The notes under the pieces are model-generated. The model did not search any database. It saw only the letters and a program-made list of their open reading frames with translations, and was not told the origin of the DNA. The position numbers and the translations under genes are program-made. Below, piece after piece: positions 1 through 8,219 of a stretch of 64,000 bases of DNA. How positions within the stretch are numbered: position 1 is the first letter of the stretch; each line of letters starts with the position of its first letter. The stretch comes from JACCTU01 sp963788055 (GTDB lineage Bacteria; Actinomycetota; Thermoleophilia; Gaiellales; Gaiellaceae), in assembly GCA_963788055.1 (NCBI GenBank), contig CAWBFA010000002.1:558001-622000 (forward strand). The letters run 5' to 3'.

Positions 1-1096
1 GCCGCGTCTGCGCGACGTCGGCGTCGAACTGGCCGAGCACGACGCCGTCGTCGAGGGCGAGGGCGAAGCGGCCGTCGTCGACCGCGAGTGCGGCGCGTTC
101 GGTGGTCTCCGGCAGCTCGCCTTCGCGCCACACCACACTCGTTCCTTCGGGGCGCATGGTCGGGAGCGCGGGGACGGCCTCGTCGAGCTGGTCGACGCGC
201 CCGATCAGGTTGCGGAACTCGAAGCGCCGGAACATCTCCTTCAGCTGCGAGCGGTCGGGCGGCTGGAGAACGAGCTCGGCGGGCTCGCAGTCGACGTCGA
301 GGTCGCGGCGCATCGTCGCCAGTTGCTTCGAGAGGCGCGCCTGCTCCGCGTGCTCCTGGATGTTCCTGCGGCGCGCCGGTGTCAGCTCGTCAGCGTGGGC
401 GATCACCTCCTCCAGCGAGACGTACTGCGCGATCAGCTGGCCGGCGGTCTTGTCTCCGATCCCCGGGATGCCGGGGATGTTGTCGCTCGTGTCGCCCTTC
501 AGGCCGATGAAGTCGGGGATCTGGTCGGGCCTGATCCCGTAGCGCGCCTCGACCCGCTCGGGGGTGTAGACGTTCACGTCCGAGACGCCGCGCGGCGTCA
601 TCATCAGCGTCACGTTGTCGCTCACGAGCTGGAAAGCGTCGCGGTCGGTCGACACGATCGTCGTCTTGATCCCGGCCTCGTCCGCGCGCGTCGCGAGCGT
701 CGCGATCACGTCGTCGGCCTCCCAGCCCTCGAACTCGAGGTTGCGATAGCCGAACGCCTCGACGATCGGGCGGAAGTACGGGAACTGCTCGCTCAGCAGG
801 TCGGGCGTCGGTCGGCGCTCCGACTTGTACGTCTCCAGCGTCTCGAGCCGCTCCACGGGCCTCGTGTCCCAGGCGACCGCAACCCCCTTGGGCCGGTAGT
901 CCTGGAGGAGCTTGAAGAGCATGTTCGTGAAGCCGAGCAGCGCGTTCGTCGGGAAGCCTTCGGTCGTCGCGAGCTCCTCGGGCAGCGCGAAGAAGGCGCG
1001 ATAGGCGAGGTTGTTGCCGTCGACGAGGAAGAGCTCGGAGTCCCGCGCAGGCCCGTCGTCGAGCTGCAGCTCCTCTCCGGTGAGCGTTTTCGGCAT
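1..1096 (-). CDS. polA: DNA polymerase I, N-terminal part (5'-nuclease domain)
   Basis: Partial gene, running off the left edge of the window; about 365 residues are present. The 5'-3' exonuclease (flap nuclease) domain fills residues 20-300: VDGNNLAYRAFF near the start, the acidic EGWEADDVIATLA and STDRDAFQL motifs, and the helix-hairpin-helix GLKGDTSDNIPGIPGIG that grips DNA. The last residues (FALALDDGVVLGQFDAD) look like the start of the 3'-5' exonuclease-like domain, which places the gene in polA rather than a stand-alone nuclease. Its role is Okazaki fragment processing and repair synthesis. The ATG at 1096 has a TAGACT box at 1105-1110, eight bases upstream, and no spaced Shine-Dalgarno, so the mRNA may be leaderless. 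The polymerase domain lies outside the window. Confidence 0.93.
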   Translation of the reverse strand, partial: MPKTLTGEELQLDDGPARDSELFLVDGNNLAYRAFFALPEELATTEGFPTNALLGFTNMLFKLLQDYRPKGVAVAWDTRPVERLETLETYKSERRPTPDLLSEQFPYFRPIVEAFGYRNLEFEGWEADDVIATLATRADEAGIKTTIVSTDRDAFQLVSDNVTLMMTPRGVSDVNVYTPERVEARYGIRPDQIPDFIGLKGDTSDNIPGIPGIGDKTAGQLIAQYVSLEEVIAHADELTPARRRNIQEHAEQARLSKQLATMRRDLDVDCEPAELVLQPPDRSQLKEMFRRFEFRNLIGRVDQLDEAVPALPTMRPEGTSVVWREGELPETTERAALAVDDGRFALALDDGVVLGQFDADVAQTR

Positions 1097-1149
1097 CTCC
1101 GTCGAGTCTATTCGCGGCCCCGTCCTCGACGGCTGTAACGTCGCCGGCC

Positions 1150-2649
1150 GTGACGCGTGTCCCCCTGATCGCCGGGTCCGGCGTCGCCGTGCTGAACGTG
1201 CCGGACGACGCGATCGTGCTCCGGCCGCCGCCGCCCGGCCAGGTCGTCGCCGACGTCGCCGCCGCTGTCCGCGAAGCCCTGCGCTTCCCGCTCGAAGGGC
1301 CGCCGCTCGAAGAGATCGTGCGCGGCGCCTCGCGCGTCACGATCGTCGTGGACCTGCCGAGCCTGCCGATCCCGGGTGCGCCGGCCGATCCCCGCCAAGC
1401 GGCCATCGAGGGCGCGTCGGCGGAGCTCGAACGCGCCGGAGTGCCGACCGAGCGGCAGACCCTCCTGGTCGCGGGCGGCCTCGCGCGGCGGGCGGGGCCG
1501 GCGGACATGCCGCTCCTCGCCGCGCCCGAGTTTCGGAGGCGCTTCCGCGGCCGGGTCGTCGTGCACGACGCCGAGGACCCCGAGCTCGTCGACCTGGGCA
1601 CGGCCGGCAACGTCGCGCTTCGGATCAACCGCGCGATCGTCGAGGCCGACGCGGTCGTCGTCGTGACGGCCGCGGAGACCGTCGTCCACGGCGGCCCTTC
1701 CGCGTTCGTCGCCGCTGCAGGAGCCGAAGCGGTCCGTGCGGCCGGGGCCTGGTCGCTCGTCGAGACGGCCGCGTCGCAGGGCTGGCTCATGGCGACCGCG
1801 TTCGAGCGTGCGCTCGCCGCGCGCGTGCCGCTGATCGGCGTCTCGCTCGTGCTCAACGCGCCGCAGCTCGTCGCGTCGTCGCTCCGGGGTTTTCCCCACG
1901 ACGAGCACACGACCGAGCGGATCGCGGGCTCGCCCCTGCGCCGCGCGCTCGCGCTCGTCCCGGGGCCGGTCCGCGCGCGCGTCATCCGCTCGCTGCGACG
2001 GGACCTGACGGCCGCCGGGGTCTTCGCGGGGCCGCCGGCAGTCGTACACGCGGAGGCGCTGCTGCGCGCGATCGCCGCCCGGGAGGTCGTGCTCGACGAG
2101 CCGCTCGACGCGATCGTCGTCGGGATCCCGCCCACGACGCTCAGCCTTCCGCGAGAGCTCCCGAACCCGCTGAACGCCGCGCACCTCGGCCTCGGGCTCG
2201 CGCTGAAGCTCTGGCGGGACTCGTTCCCGGTGGTCGACGGCGGCACCGCGATCCTCGTCCACCCGCTGCGTCGGCGCTTCGCCCACCCGACACAGCAGCC
2301 GTACCGCACGTTCTTCGCCGCGACGCGCTACGGGCGCGAGCCGGATGAGCTCCTCGCCGCGGAGCGCGCGGCGGCCGAGGATCCGCGCGCGCTCGCCGCG
2401 TACCGCGAGGGCCGCACGTGCCACCCGTTGCTTCCGTTCGCCGACTGGGCGTCGTGCCAGCCTGCGCTCGTCCGCCTCGGCGCCGTGCTCGTCGCGGGCT
2501 GCCGCGACTCGGTGGCAGCCCGCCAGCTCGGGCTCGTCCCGACGCACGGGCTGAACGCGGCGCTCGAGATGGCGCGCGGACGCGCAGGCGGGAACGCGCG
2601 CATCGGCGTGCTCCTCGCGCCGCCGTACTTCCCGATCAGGGTCGGCTAA
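1150..2649 (+). CDS. LarA-like (lactate racemase family, DUF2088) protein, cofactor residues not conserved
   Basis: A 499-residue protein with the LarA fold pattern. The N-terminal half has a VTIVVDLPSLPIP segment matching the family's VVDD.TRP motif, and around residues 140-165 a VVVHDAEDPELVDLGT stretch very like LarA. Lactate racemases hold a nickel-pincer nucleotide through a lysine and several histidines. Here the segment expected as HFFAGYSGGxKA reads ETVVHGGPSAF, so the lysine is not seen, and the GRH motif is replaced by GLARRAG. I infer a LarA relative with a different substrate or no racemase activity. The GTG start at 1150 follows a TAACGT box (1136-1141) by eight bases. It is divergent from polA, with 53 bases between the starts. 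The function is unknown. Confidence 0.72.
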   Translation: MTRVPLIAGSGVAVLNVPDDAIVLRPPPPGQVVADVAAAVREALRFPLEGPPLEEIVRGASRVTIVVDLPSLPIPGAPADPRQAAIEGASAELERAGVPTERQTLLVAGGLARRAGPADMPLLAAPEFRRRFRGRVVVHDAEDPELVDLGTAGNVALRINRAIVEADAVVVVTAAETVVHGGPSAFVAAAGAEAVRAAGAWSLVETAASQGWLMATAFERALAARVPLIGVSLVLNAPQLVASSLRGFPHDEHTTERIAGSPLRRALALVPGPVRARVIRSLRRDLTAAGVFAGPPAVVHAEALLRAIAAREVVLDEPLDAIVVGIPPTTLSLPRELPNPLNAAHLGLGLALKLWRDSFPVVDGGTAILVHPLRRRFAHPTQQPYRTFFAATRYGREPDELLAAERAAAEDPRALAAYREGRTCHPLLPFADWASCQPALVRLGAVLVAGCRDSVAARQLGLVPTHGLNAALEMARGRAGGNARIGVLLAPPYFPIRVG

Positions 2650-2660
2650 ACGTCAGAGCT

Positions 2661-2758
2661 GCGCAAGTCGCACATCCGCTCGTGCGGATCCGCGACGCGC
2701 GTAGACCCTAAAGGCGGCCGCTTCGCGGCCGCTGTCGCAGCGGTTTCACATCAAGCCG
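2661..2758 (+). repeat. Convergent-junction repeat, copy 1
   Basis: First of five related intergenic elements. It begins GCGCAAGTC, has a hairpin ATCCGC/GCGGAT (2674-2679 with 2684-2689), the conserved CCTAAAGG core at 2707-2714, and a very strong hairpin GCGGCCGC-TTC-GCGGCCGC (2714-2732). It fills the gap between two convergent genes and ends at the livF stop codon. It may act as a two-way terminator; there is no T-tract. Confidence 0.8.
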
Positions 2759-3490
2759 CTAGTCTTCGCCGAGGTAGGTCTTGCGAACCTGCTCGTTGTT
2801 GCGAAGCGTCTTCGCGTCATCCGCAAGCGCGACATGCCCGGTCTCGAGCACGTAGCCGCGGTTCGCGACGTCGAGCGCCATGAGCGCGTTCTGCTCGACC
2901 AGCAGGATCGGCGTGCCCTGCGCGTTGATCTCGCGCACGATGTCGAAGATGCGCTCGACGAAGATCGGCGCGAGCCCCATCGACGGCTCGTCGAGCATGA
3001 GCAGCTTCGGACGTGCCATCAGCGCGCGGCCGATCGCGACCATCTGCTGCTCGCCGCCGGACAGCGTTCCCGCGTGCTGCGCCTTCCGTTCGGCGAGCCG
3101 GGGGAAGAGCGTGTAGACGCGCTCGAGGTCGCTCTGCAGGTCCTTGTCGCCGCGCGCACGCTGGAACGCGCCCATCTGCAGGTTCTCGAACACGCTCATC
3201 CGCGGGAACAGCCGCCTGCCCTCGGGTGACTGCGCGATCCCCAGCTTGACGATCTCGTGCGCGGGCCGGTTCGTGATGTCCTTGCCCTGGAAGCGGATCG
3301 TCCCGCGACGCGGGCGGTTGAGGCCGTTGATCGAGCGGAGCGTCGTCGACTTGCCGGCGCCGTTCGCGCCGATCAGCGTGACGATCTCGCCCTGGCGCAC
3401 GTCGATCGTGATGCCCTTGAGGGCCTCGATCGAGCCGTAGTACGTATGCACGTCCTCGAGCTCGAGGATGACCTCGCCGGGAGTGCTCAC
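2759..3490 (-). CDS. livF: Branched-chain amino acid/amide ABC transporter, ATP-binding protein LivF
   Basis: A 243-residue ATPase of the Liv (hydrophobic amino acid/amide) importer family. Walker A GANGAGKS is at residues 41-48, the ABC signature LSGGEQQ at 143-149 and Walker B LLMLDEP at 163-169. The sequence (TYYGSIEALKGITIDV, VLETGHVAL near the end) is of LivF rather than LivG type. It is the last gene of the operon receptor-livH-livM-livG-livF. Its GTG start overlaps the livG stop by four bases (GTGA, 3487-3490), indicating translational coupling. The repeat at 2661-2758 follows it immediately. The transported substrate cannot be read from the sequence. Confidence 0.93.
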   Translation of the reverse strand: MSTPGEVILELEDVHTYYGSIEALKGITIDVRQGEIVTLIGANGAGKSTTLRSINGLNRPRRGTIRFQGKDITNRPAHEIVKLGIAQSPEGRRLFPRMSVFENLQMGAFQRARGDKDLQSDLERVYTLFPRLAERKAQHAGTLSGGEQQMVAIGRALMARPKLLMLDEPSMGLAPIFVERIFDIVREINAQGTPILLVEQNALMALDVANRGYVLETGHVALADDAKTLRNNEQVRKTYLGED

Positions 3491-4260
3491 GCCGTGGCCG
3501 CCCGGCCCAGGTACGCCTCGATCACGCGCTCGTCCTTCTGCACGTCCTTCGGCGCGCCCTCGGCGATCTTCTCGCCGTAGTCGAGCACCGTCACGCGGTC
3601 CGAGATCCCCATCACGACCTTCATGTCGTGCTCGATCATCAAGACGGTCAGCTCCTGCTCGGTGCGCAGCTTGGCGACGAAATCGGTGAACGCGGCGGTC
3701 TCCTGCGGGTTCATGCCGGCCGTGGGCTCGTCGAGGAGGAGGAGCTTCGGCTCGGTCGCGAGCGCGCGCGCGACCTCGAGACGCCGCTGGTCGCCGTAGG
3801 AGAGGTTCCGCGCCCAGTCGTCCTCGCCGCCGCGCAAGCTGCAGAAGCGAAGCAGCTCGCGCGCGCGGTCGGCGGCCTCGCGTTCCTGCCGCTTGAGCCC
3901 AGGCGTATGCAGCACAGATCGCACGATCCCGCCCTTGAGCCGCGAGTGCATGCCGACGAGCACGTTCTCGAGCGCGGTCATCTGCTGGAAGAGCCGGATG
4001 TTCTGGAACGTGCGTCCGATCCCGAGCTGCGTGATCGCGTGCGGAGGCTTGCCCGTCAGATCGGTGCCGTCGAAGACGATCAATCCCGCGGTCGGCGTGT
4101 AGACGCCCGTCAGCATGTTGAAGAACGTCGTCTTGCCGGCGCCGTTCGGCCCGATCAGGCTCACGATCGACCCCCGCGGGATCGTGAAATCCACGTCGTT
4201 GACAGCGATCAGGCCGCCGAACTCCTTGCGCACGTCCGACGCGACGAGCAGGTCAGTCAT
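3487..4260 (-). CDS. livG: Branched-chain amino acid/amide ABC transporter, ATP-binding protein LivG
   Basis: A 257-residue ATPase that pairs with LivF on the cytoplasmic face of the LivHM permease. Walker A GPNGAGKT is at residues 37-44; the signature is the LivG-typical variant LSYGDQRRLEVARAL, and Walker B is LLLLDEP. The C-terminal end MGISDRVTVLDYGEKIAEG is characteristic of LivG. The ATG start overlaps the livM stop in an eight-base ATGACTGA (4253-4260). Confidence 0.94.
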   Translation of the reverse strand: MTDLLVASDVRKEFGGLIAVNDVDFTIPRGSIVSLIGPNGAGKTTFFNMLTGVYTPTAGLIVFDGTDLTGKPPHAITQLGIGRTFQNIRLFQQMTALENVLVGMHSRLKGGIVRSVLHTPGLKRQEREAADRARELLRFCSLRGGEDDWARNLSYGDQRRLEVARALATEPKLLLLDEPTAGMNPQETAAFTDFVAKLRTEQELTVLMIEHDMKVVMGISDRVTVLDYGEKIAEGAPKDVQKDERVIEAYLGRAATA

Positions 4261-5449
4261 TGGTCGAGCTCCGGTCCGTGTCGGCCCCTTCGTGGGAGAC
4301 GTCGTAGAAGGGCGTGTCGCGCACTCCCTCCTCGAGCTCTCGCTTGTGCCGACGCTCGGGAATCAGTCCCGTGGGCCGGAACAGCATGACGAGCACGATG
4401 ATCAGTCCGTAGATGCCGAAGTTGTACTTCGGCACGTCCTCGATCCCGATCTCGGTCCCGATCTTCGCGAGGCCCTCCTGGTCGAGGTACGAGAGGAACA
4501 GCCCGCCGACGATCGCGCCCCAGACGCTGCCCATCCCGCCGAGGATGACCATGCAGAGGATGAAGATCGAGAGGTTGAAGTAGAAGTCGCTCGGAAACGC
4601 CCCGCTCTTGAACGAGGCGTAGTAGGCGCCCGCGATTCCGCCGAAGAACGCGCCGATCGCGTACGCCCAGGTCTTCGTCCGCATCAGAGGGACGCCCATC
4701 TGCGCAGCCGCGGTCTCGTCCTCGCGGATCGCGATCCAAGCGCGCCCGAGCCGCGAGTCGCGCAGCCGCACCGAGACGAACACGGTAAAGAGCAGCAGGA
4801 CCATGGCGGTGTAGAAGTAGAGCTCCGCTCGGTTCGTCGACTGCTGGTAGCTGACGGGCAGGCCGAGCGAGTCGCTCAGGGTCTCGCCGAAGCCCGGTGA
4901 GTCGATCGGGGAGATCCCGAACGCGCCGTGCGTGAGGTCGAAGCCCTTGATCGAGTCCGCGTTGCGGACGAACTGCGGGACGATCTCGCCGAAGCCGAGC
5001 GTGACGATCGCCAGGTAGTCGCCGCGCAGGCGCAACGTCGGCAGTCCGATGAGGATGCCGACGAGGGCCGTGAAGCTTCCGGCGATGATCAGGACGAGGA
5101 AGATCGAGAGGTGGATTCCCGGCAGCTCGGGGTTGATCCCGGACGAGCCGAAGTGGAACGTCACCTGCTCGAACTGCACCGAGGCGAACCACGCTGCGGT
5201 GTACGCGCCTGCCGCGTAGAACGCGACGTATCCGAGGTCGAGCAGGCCTGCGTAGCCGACGACCACGTTCAGGCCGACCGCCATCATCGTGAACACGATC
5301 ATGATCACGACCGTCCCGACGGCCGGGAGGAGCGTCCCGATCAAGGGAAGGTCGTCGAGGTACGGCAGCAGGGTCGGGTAGAGCAGGCCGAACGCGATCA
5401 CGGCCGCGGGGAGCAGCCGCTTGCGCACGCGGTCGGGCAGCTCAGGCAC
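4253..5449 (-). CDS. livM: Branched-chain amino acid/amide ABC transporter permease LivM
   Basis: A 398-residue polytopic membrane protein with about ten hydrophobic segments. The LivM family motifs are clear: VVGYAGLLDLGYVAFYAAGAY near residue 65, LPTLRLRGDYLAIVTLGFGEI near residue 140 and the IREDETAAAQMGV cytoplasmic loop that contacts the ATPases. The long C-terminal extension (RRHKRELEEG to the end) is hydrophilic. It forms the channel together with LivH. The GTG start overlaps the livH stop as GTGCCTGA (5442-5449). Confidence 0.93.
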   Translation of the reverse strand: MPELPDRVRKRLLPAAVIAFGLLYPTLLPYLDDLPLIGTLLPAVGTVVIMIVFTMMAVGLNVVVGYAGLLDLGYVAFYAAGAYTAAWFASVQFEQVTFHFGSSGINPELPGIHLSIFLVLIIAGSFTALVGILIGLPTLRLRGDYLAIVTLGFGEIVPQFVRNADSIKGFDLTHGAFGISPIDSPGFGETLSDSLGLPVSYQQSTNRAELYFYTAMVLLLFTVFVSVRLRDSRLGRAWIAIREDETAAAQMGVPLMRTKTWAYAIGAFFGGIAGAYYASFKSGAFPSDFYFNLSIFILCMVILGGMGSVWGAIVGGLFLSYLDQEGLAKIGTEIGIEDVPKYNFGIYGLIIVLVMLFRPTGLIPERRHKRELEEGVRDTPFYDVSHEGADTDRSSTND

Positions 5450-6512
5450 CTTCGGGCGTCCTCTCTCCGAGCAGGCCCTCGGGCCGGAAGACGAGCGTCG
5501 CGATCAGGATCCCGAAGACGAGCGAGCGGGTCCAGTCGCTGCCCGGCGAGTACAGCTCGAGCCCCTCGTTGAACTGCTCGATCAGGCCGATCATCAGCGC
5601 GCCGAGCACGGCGCCGGCGAGGTTCCCGATGCCGCCGAGCACGGCCGCGGTGAACGCGATCAGCCCGAGCTGGAAGCCGGTGTCGTAGCGCATCGACGTG
5701 AAGTGCAGGAAGTAGAGCAGGCCTCCGGCTCCGGCCAGCCCGCCCGCCAGCGCGAACGTGAACGAGATCGTGCGGTTCACGTTGATCCCCATCATCGCCG
5801 CCGCGTCCATGTCCTGCGACGTTGCGCGCATCGCTTTGCCCTGCTTGGTCGAGCGCACGAGCCAGGTCAGGGCGAGCAGCACCGGGACGGTGAGCCAGAG
5901 GACGCCCAGCTTGTCCCACGGGAAGTGGACGCCGCCGATCGTGAAGGCGTCCCGGCCGGGGATCAGCTTCTCGGTCGTCCGGAACTCGACTCCCCACCCG
6001 ACGAGGCCCACGTCCTGGAGGATGAACGAGATCCCGACGGCGGTGATCAGCGGCGCCAGGCGGGGCGCGTTCCGCAGCCGCCGGTAGGCGACGAACTCGA
6101 TGCCGGTGTTCAGCGTGGCCGCGAACACGACCGAGACGAGCAGGGCGAGGCCGATGCCGAGCACGACCTGCCCCGTGCTCGAGTCGGCCCCGAGCCCGAG
6201 CCGGCCGATGATCACGCTGCTCGCGACCAGGCCGCTCAGCGCGAACACGTCGCCGTGCGCGAAGTTGATCAGCTGCAGGATCCCGTAGACGAGCGTGTAG
6301 CCGAGCGCGACGAGCGCGTAGACCGCGCCGTTCGTCAGGCCGATGAACGCGATGTTGAAGAACTCGCTCGGGTCGTTGACGAGGTTCGCCCCGAGCCAGA
6401 AGACGATCACGCCGATGAAGCCGAGCCCGAGCCAGCCGACGAGGGTGTGGGGCAGGTGCGCCCAGATCGCCGACCGGAAGGAACCGCCCTCGGTACGCGC
6501 CTCGTCTGCCAC
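5442..6512 (-). CDS. livH: Branched-chain amino acid/amide ABC transporter permease LivH
   Basis: A 356-residue integral membrane permease. Typical LivH features are LTNGAVYALVALGYTLVYG followed by LINFAHGDVF, the ATSQDMDAAAMMGINV cytoplasmic loop, and GGIGNLAGAVLGA near the end. The GTG start at 6512 lies 19 bases after a perfect terminator hairpin (6531-6566) that separates the permease and ATPase genes from the upstream receptor gene. The four downstream genes are therefore likely expressed at a lower level than the receptor, by partial read-through. Confidence 0.92.
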   Translation of the reverse strand: MADEARTEGGSFRSAIWAHLPHTLVGWLGLGFIGVIVFWLGANLVNDPSEFFNIAFIGLTNGAVYALVALGYTLVYGILQLINFAHGDVFALSGLVASSVIIGRLGLGADSSTGQVVLGIGLALLVSVVFAATLNTGIEFVAYRRLRNAPRLAPLITAVGISFILQDVGLVGWGVEFRTTEKLIPGRDAFTIGGVHFPWDKLGVLWLTVPVLLALTWLVRSTKQGKAMRATSQDMDAAAMMGINVNRTISFTFALAGGLAGAGGLLYFLHFTSMRYDTGFQLGLIAFTAAVLGGIGNLAGAVLGALMIGLIEQFNEGLELYSPGSDWTRSLVFGILIATLVFRPEGLLGERTPEGA

Positions 6513-6530
6513 GTCTGGGAGAACCTAAAC

Positions 6531-6566
6531 CGAAAAGGGGGAGGGTGGAAGCCCTCCCCCTTTTCG
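6531..6566 (-). terminator. Strong hairpin between receptor gene and livH
   Basis: A perfect 15-base-pair stem, 6531-6545 with 6552-6566, and a six-base loop TGGAAG. The 3' arm on the minus strand ends CCCTTTTCG-like (five C, four T). It lies 16 bases after the receptor stop codon and before livH, so it probably ends most receptor transcripts and sets the receptor:permease ratio. Confidence 0.88.
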
Positions 6567-6582
6567 ACGTCTTAGTCGCGGA

Positions 6583-7932
6583 TCAGGTTCCCCTGGCCGC
6601 TTCCACGTCCTCCGGCTTCGGAGAGATCGTGGTTTCGGTCTCCAGCTTGGTGGTCGCCACGTAGATGGTGAAGCCGACGACCGCACCCTCCGCGCCTGCG
6701 GGGTCGCCGTTCTCGTTGATGTTGAACGAGCCGAGGAAGCCGTCCTTCACATCGGTGTTGAACATCTGCTCGATCACGCTGGCCCTCGAGCCGTCCGACG
6801 CCGCGATCGCGTCGAGCATGACCTGAGCGGCCTGCGCGCCGTAGATCGCGTACGGGTCGATCGGCTTGCCTCCGAGAGTCGGCTTGAACTCCGTCGCGAA
6901 CTCGGCGCCCGCGCCCTTGAACTCGTCGATCGGCACGCCGGCGACCGACATGTACATCCCGGCCGCAGCGGTGCCGGCCTCGTCGATCGTCTGCTGCGTC
7001 GTGAAGCCGTCCGGTGCGAACAGCTTGACCTTGCCGTCGTTCGGCCCGAGCACGGCGACCTTGTCCTTGATCACCTTTGCGCCGTTCTCGTCGATCAGCC
7101 CACCCAGGAACACGGCATCCGCGCCCGTTCCGCCGATCTTGCGGAACAGGCCCTCGTACGACGAGGCCTTCGGATCCCACGCCTCGAACCCGGCGATCTT
7201 GATGCCGAGGTGCTCGGCGGCGTTCCGGAGGTTCGTCGCGACGCCGAGGCCGTAGGCCTCCTTGTCGTTGAGGACGTAGACGTTCTTGATGCCCTGCGCC
7301 TGCATGAACTCGGCCATGGCAGCGCCCTGGTACGCGTCATTCGGGACGACCCGGGCGTAGTTGCGGTTCCCGGTCGGGTAGTACTTGTCCGGCTCGGTGT
7401 CCTCGCAGCCCGGGCCGCCCTCGGTCAGGCAGACGAACGTGTTCGCGGGCGAGATCATCGCGATGCCGCCGTTCGCCGCCTGGTTGAGCACCGGGATCTC
7501 GATCGCGGCGCAGCCCGAGTTGAACGTGCCGATCACGCCGATCACCTTGTCGTTCCCGGCGTAGGCGTTCGCGTTCTGCGAGCACTTGCCCGAATCCCAC
7601 TTCGCGGCCTGGGCCGTAGCGTCGTCGCACGACTGGTAGGCGATCTTGTGGTCGCCGGCCTTCCAGTCCTGCTTGTCGAGCAGGAACCGGATGGCGCCGA
7701 CGATCTGGATCGTCTGCGTGCGGCTCGAGCCCTGAAGCGGAAAGTCCGAGACCAACAGGTAGTCCGGATCGCCTTCGCCCTTGTACTCGATGCCTGTGCA
7801 GGATGAGGAAGGCAGCGCCGTGATGCTGCCCCCACCGCCGCTGCTCTCGTCGTCGCCGCCGCAGCCCGCCGCCATGAGGGCGAGGGACGCCACGATCAAC
7901 CCGAAGAGCGCCAGCAAACTGCGCTTTCTCAA
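6583..7932 (-). CDS. Branched-chain amino acid/amide ABC transporter substrate-binding lipoprotein
   Basis: A 449-residue receptor of the LivJ/LivK (periplasmic binding protein type 1) family. I place the start at TTG 7932 because GGAGGAGGAG lies just upstream (7935-7944) and the product then begins MRKRSLLALF, a lipoprotein signal with lipobox Cys at residue 24 (LMAAGC). A Gly/Ser linker follows. Family features include IGVIGTFNSGCAAIEIPVLN, RVVPNDAYQGAAMAEF and YAIYGAQAAQVMLDAI. The cysteine-rich insert around CLTEGGPGCEDTEPDKYY suggests disulfides outside the membrane. It is the first gene of the liv operon with its own promoter. The ligand is unknown. Confidence 0.9.
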   Translation of the reverse strand: MRKRSLLALFGLIVASLALMAAGCGGDDESSGGGGSITALPSSSCTGIEYKGEGDPDYLLVSDFPLQGSSRTQTIQIVGAIRFLLDKQDWKAGDHKIAYQSCDDATAQAAKWDSGKCSQNANAYAGNDKVIGVIGTFNSGCAAIEIPVLNQAANGGIAMISPANTFVCLTEGGPGCEDTEPDKYYPTGNRNYARVVPNDAYQGAAMAEFMQAQGIKNVYVLNDKEAYGLGVATNLRNAAEHLGIKIAGFEAWDPKASSYEGLFRKIGGTGADAVFLGGLIDENGAKVIKDKVAVLGPNDGKVKLFAPDGFTTQQTIDEAGTAAAGMYMSVAGVPIDEFKGAGAEFATEFKPTLGGKPIDPYAIYGAQAAQVMLDAIAASDGSRASVIEQMFNTDVKDGFLGSFNINENGDPAGAEGAVVGFTIYVATTKLETETTISPKPEDVEAARGT

Positions 7933-7958
7933 TGCTCCTCCTCCGTCTGCAGATCGGA

Positions 7959-7972
7959 TGTACGCGCGTACA
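7959..7972. promoter_or_regulatory. 14-base perfect palindrome upstream of receptor gene
   Basis: TGTACGCGCGTACA is a perfect palindrome, placed just downstream of the predicted transcription start and about 27 bases before the receptor start codon. The position fits a repressor operator. The regulator is not identified. Confidence 0.55.
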
Positions 7973-7981
7973 GCGGGGGGA

Positions 7982-8010
7982 AGTATCCGTGGCCCGCCTG
8001 GTGGGATCAA
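7982..8010 (-). promoter_or_regulatory. Sigma70-type promoter of the liv operon
   Basis: On the minus strand TTGATC (8005-8010) and GATACT (7982-7987) are separated by exactly 17 bases. This predicts a start near 7975 and a leader of about 43 bases carrying the strong Shine-Dalgarno. Confidence 0.65.
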
Positions 8011-8108
8011 GTCGGACCCGACCCGCTCAACACGGAGTTAACACGGGGGAGCTTCCGCGGGGCACAGCCCGGCTCCCGCAGCGAAACGCCGCGTACCATG
8101 GCCGTGGA

Positions 8109-8192
8109 GCCGAAGTGGCGGAATTGGTAGACGCGCCGGACTCAAAATCCGGTTCCCTTCGGGGAGTGTGGGTTCGATTCCCACCTTCGGCA
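8109..8192 (+). tRNA. tRNA-Leu (anticodon CAA)
   Basis: An 84-base class II tRNA. The acceptor stem GCCGAAG pairs with CTTCGGC (8185-8191), discriminator base A. The anticodon stem CCGGA/TCCGG encloses the loop CTCAAAA with anticodon CAA at 8143-8145, which reads TTG codons. There is a long variable arm (TTCCCTTCGGGGA region), and the T arm contains GGTTCGATTCC. CCA is not encoded. A TACCAT box at 8094-8099 could be its -10 element. Confidence 0.96.
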
Positions 8193-8207
8193 TTCCTCGG
8201 GAGTTCG

Positions 8208-8213
8208 TAGGCT
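8208..8213 (+). promoter_or_regulatory. -10 box of pfk, leaderless type
   Basis: TAGGCT lies six bases before the GTG start of the phosphofructokinase gene, and no Shine-Dalgarno is present. The -35 position falls in the 3' end of the tRNA-Leu gene. Confidence 0.45.
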
Positions 8214-8219
8214 GGTGTC

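Noticed and set aside
390..2547. Long minus-strand frames antisense to the LarA-like gene
   Set aside because: Composition is Arg/Ala/Gly-rich and no motif is found; the plus-strand LarA-like frame has clear family text.
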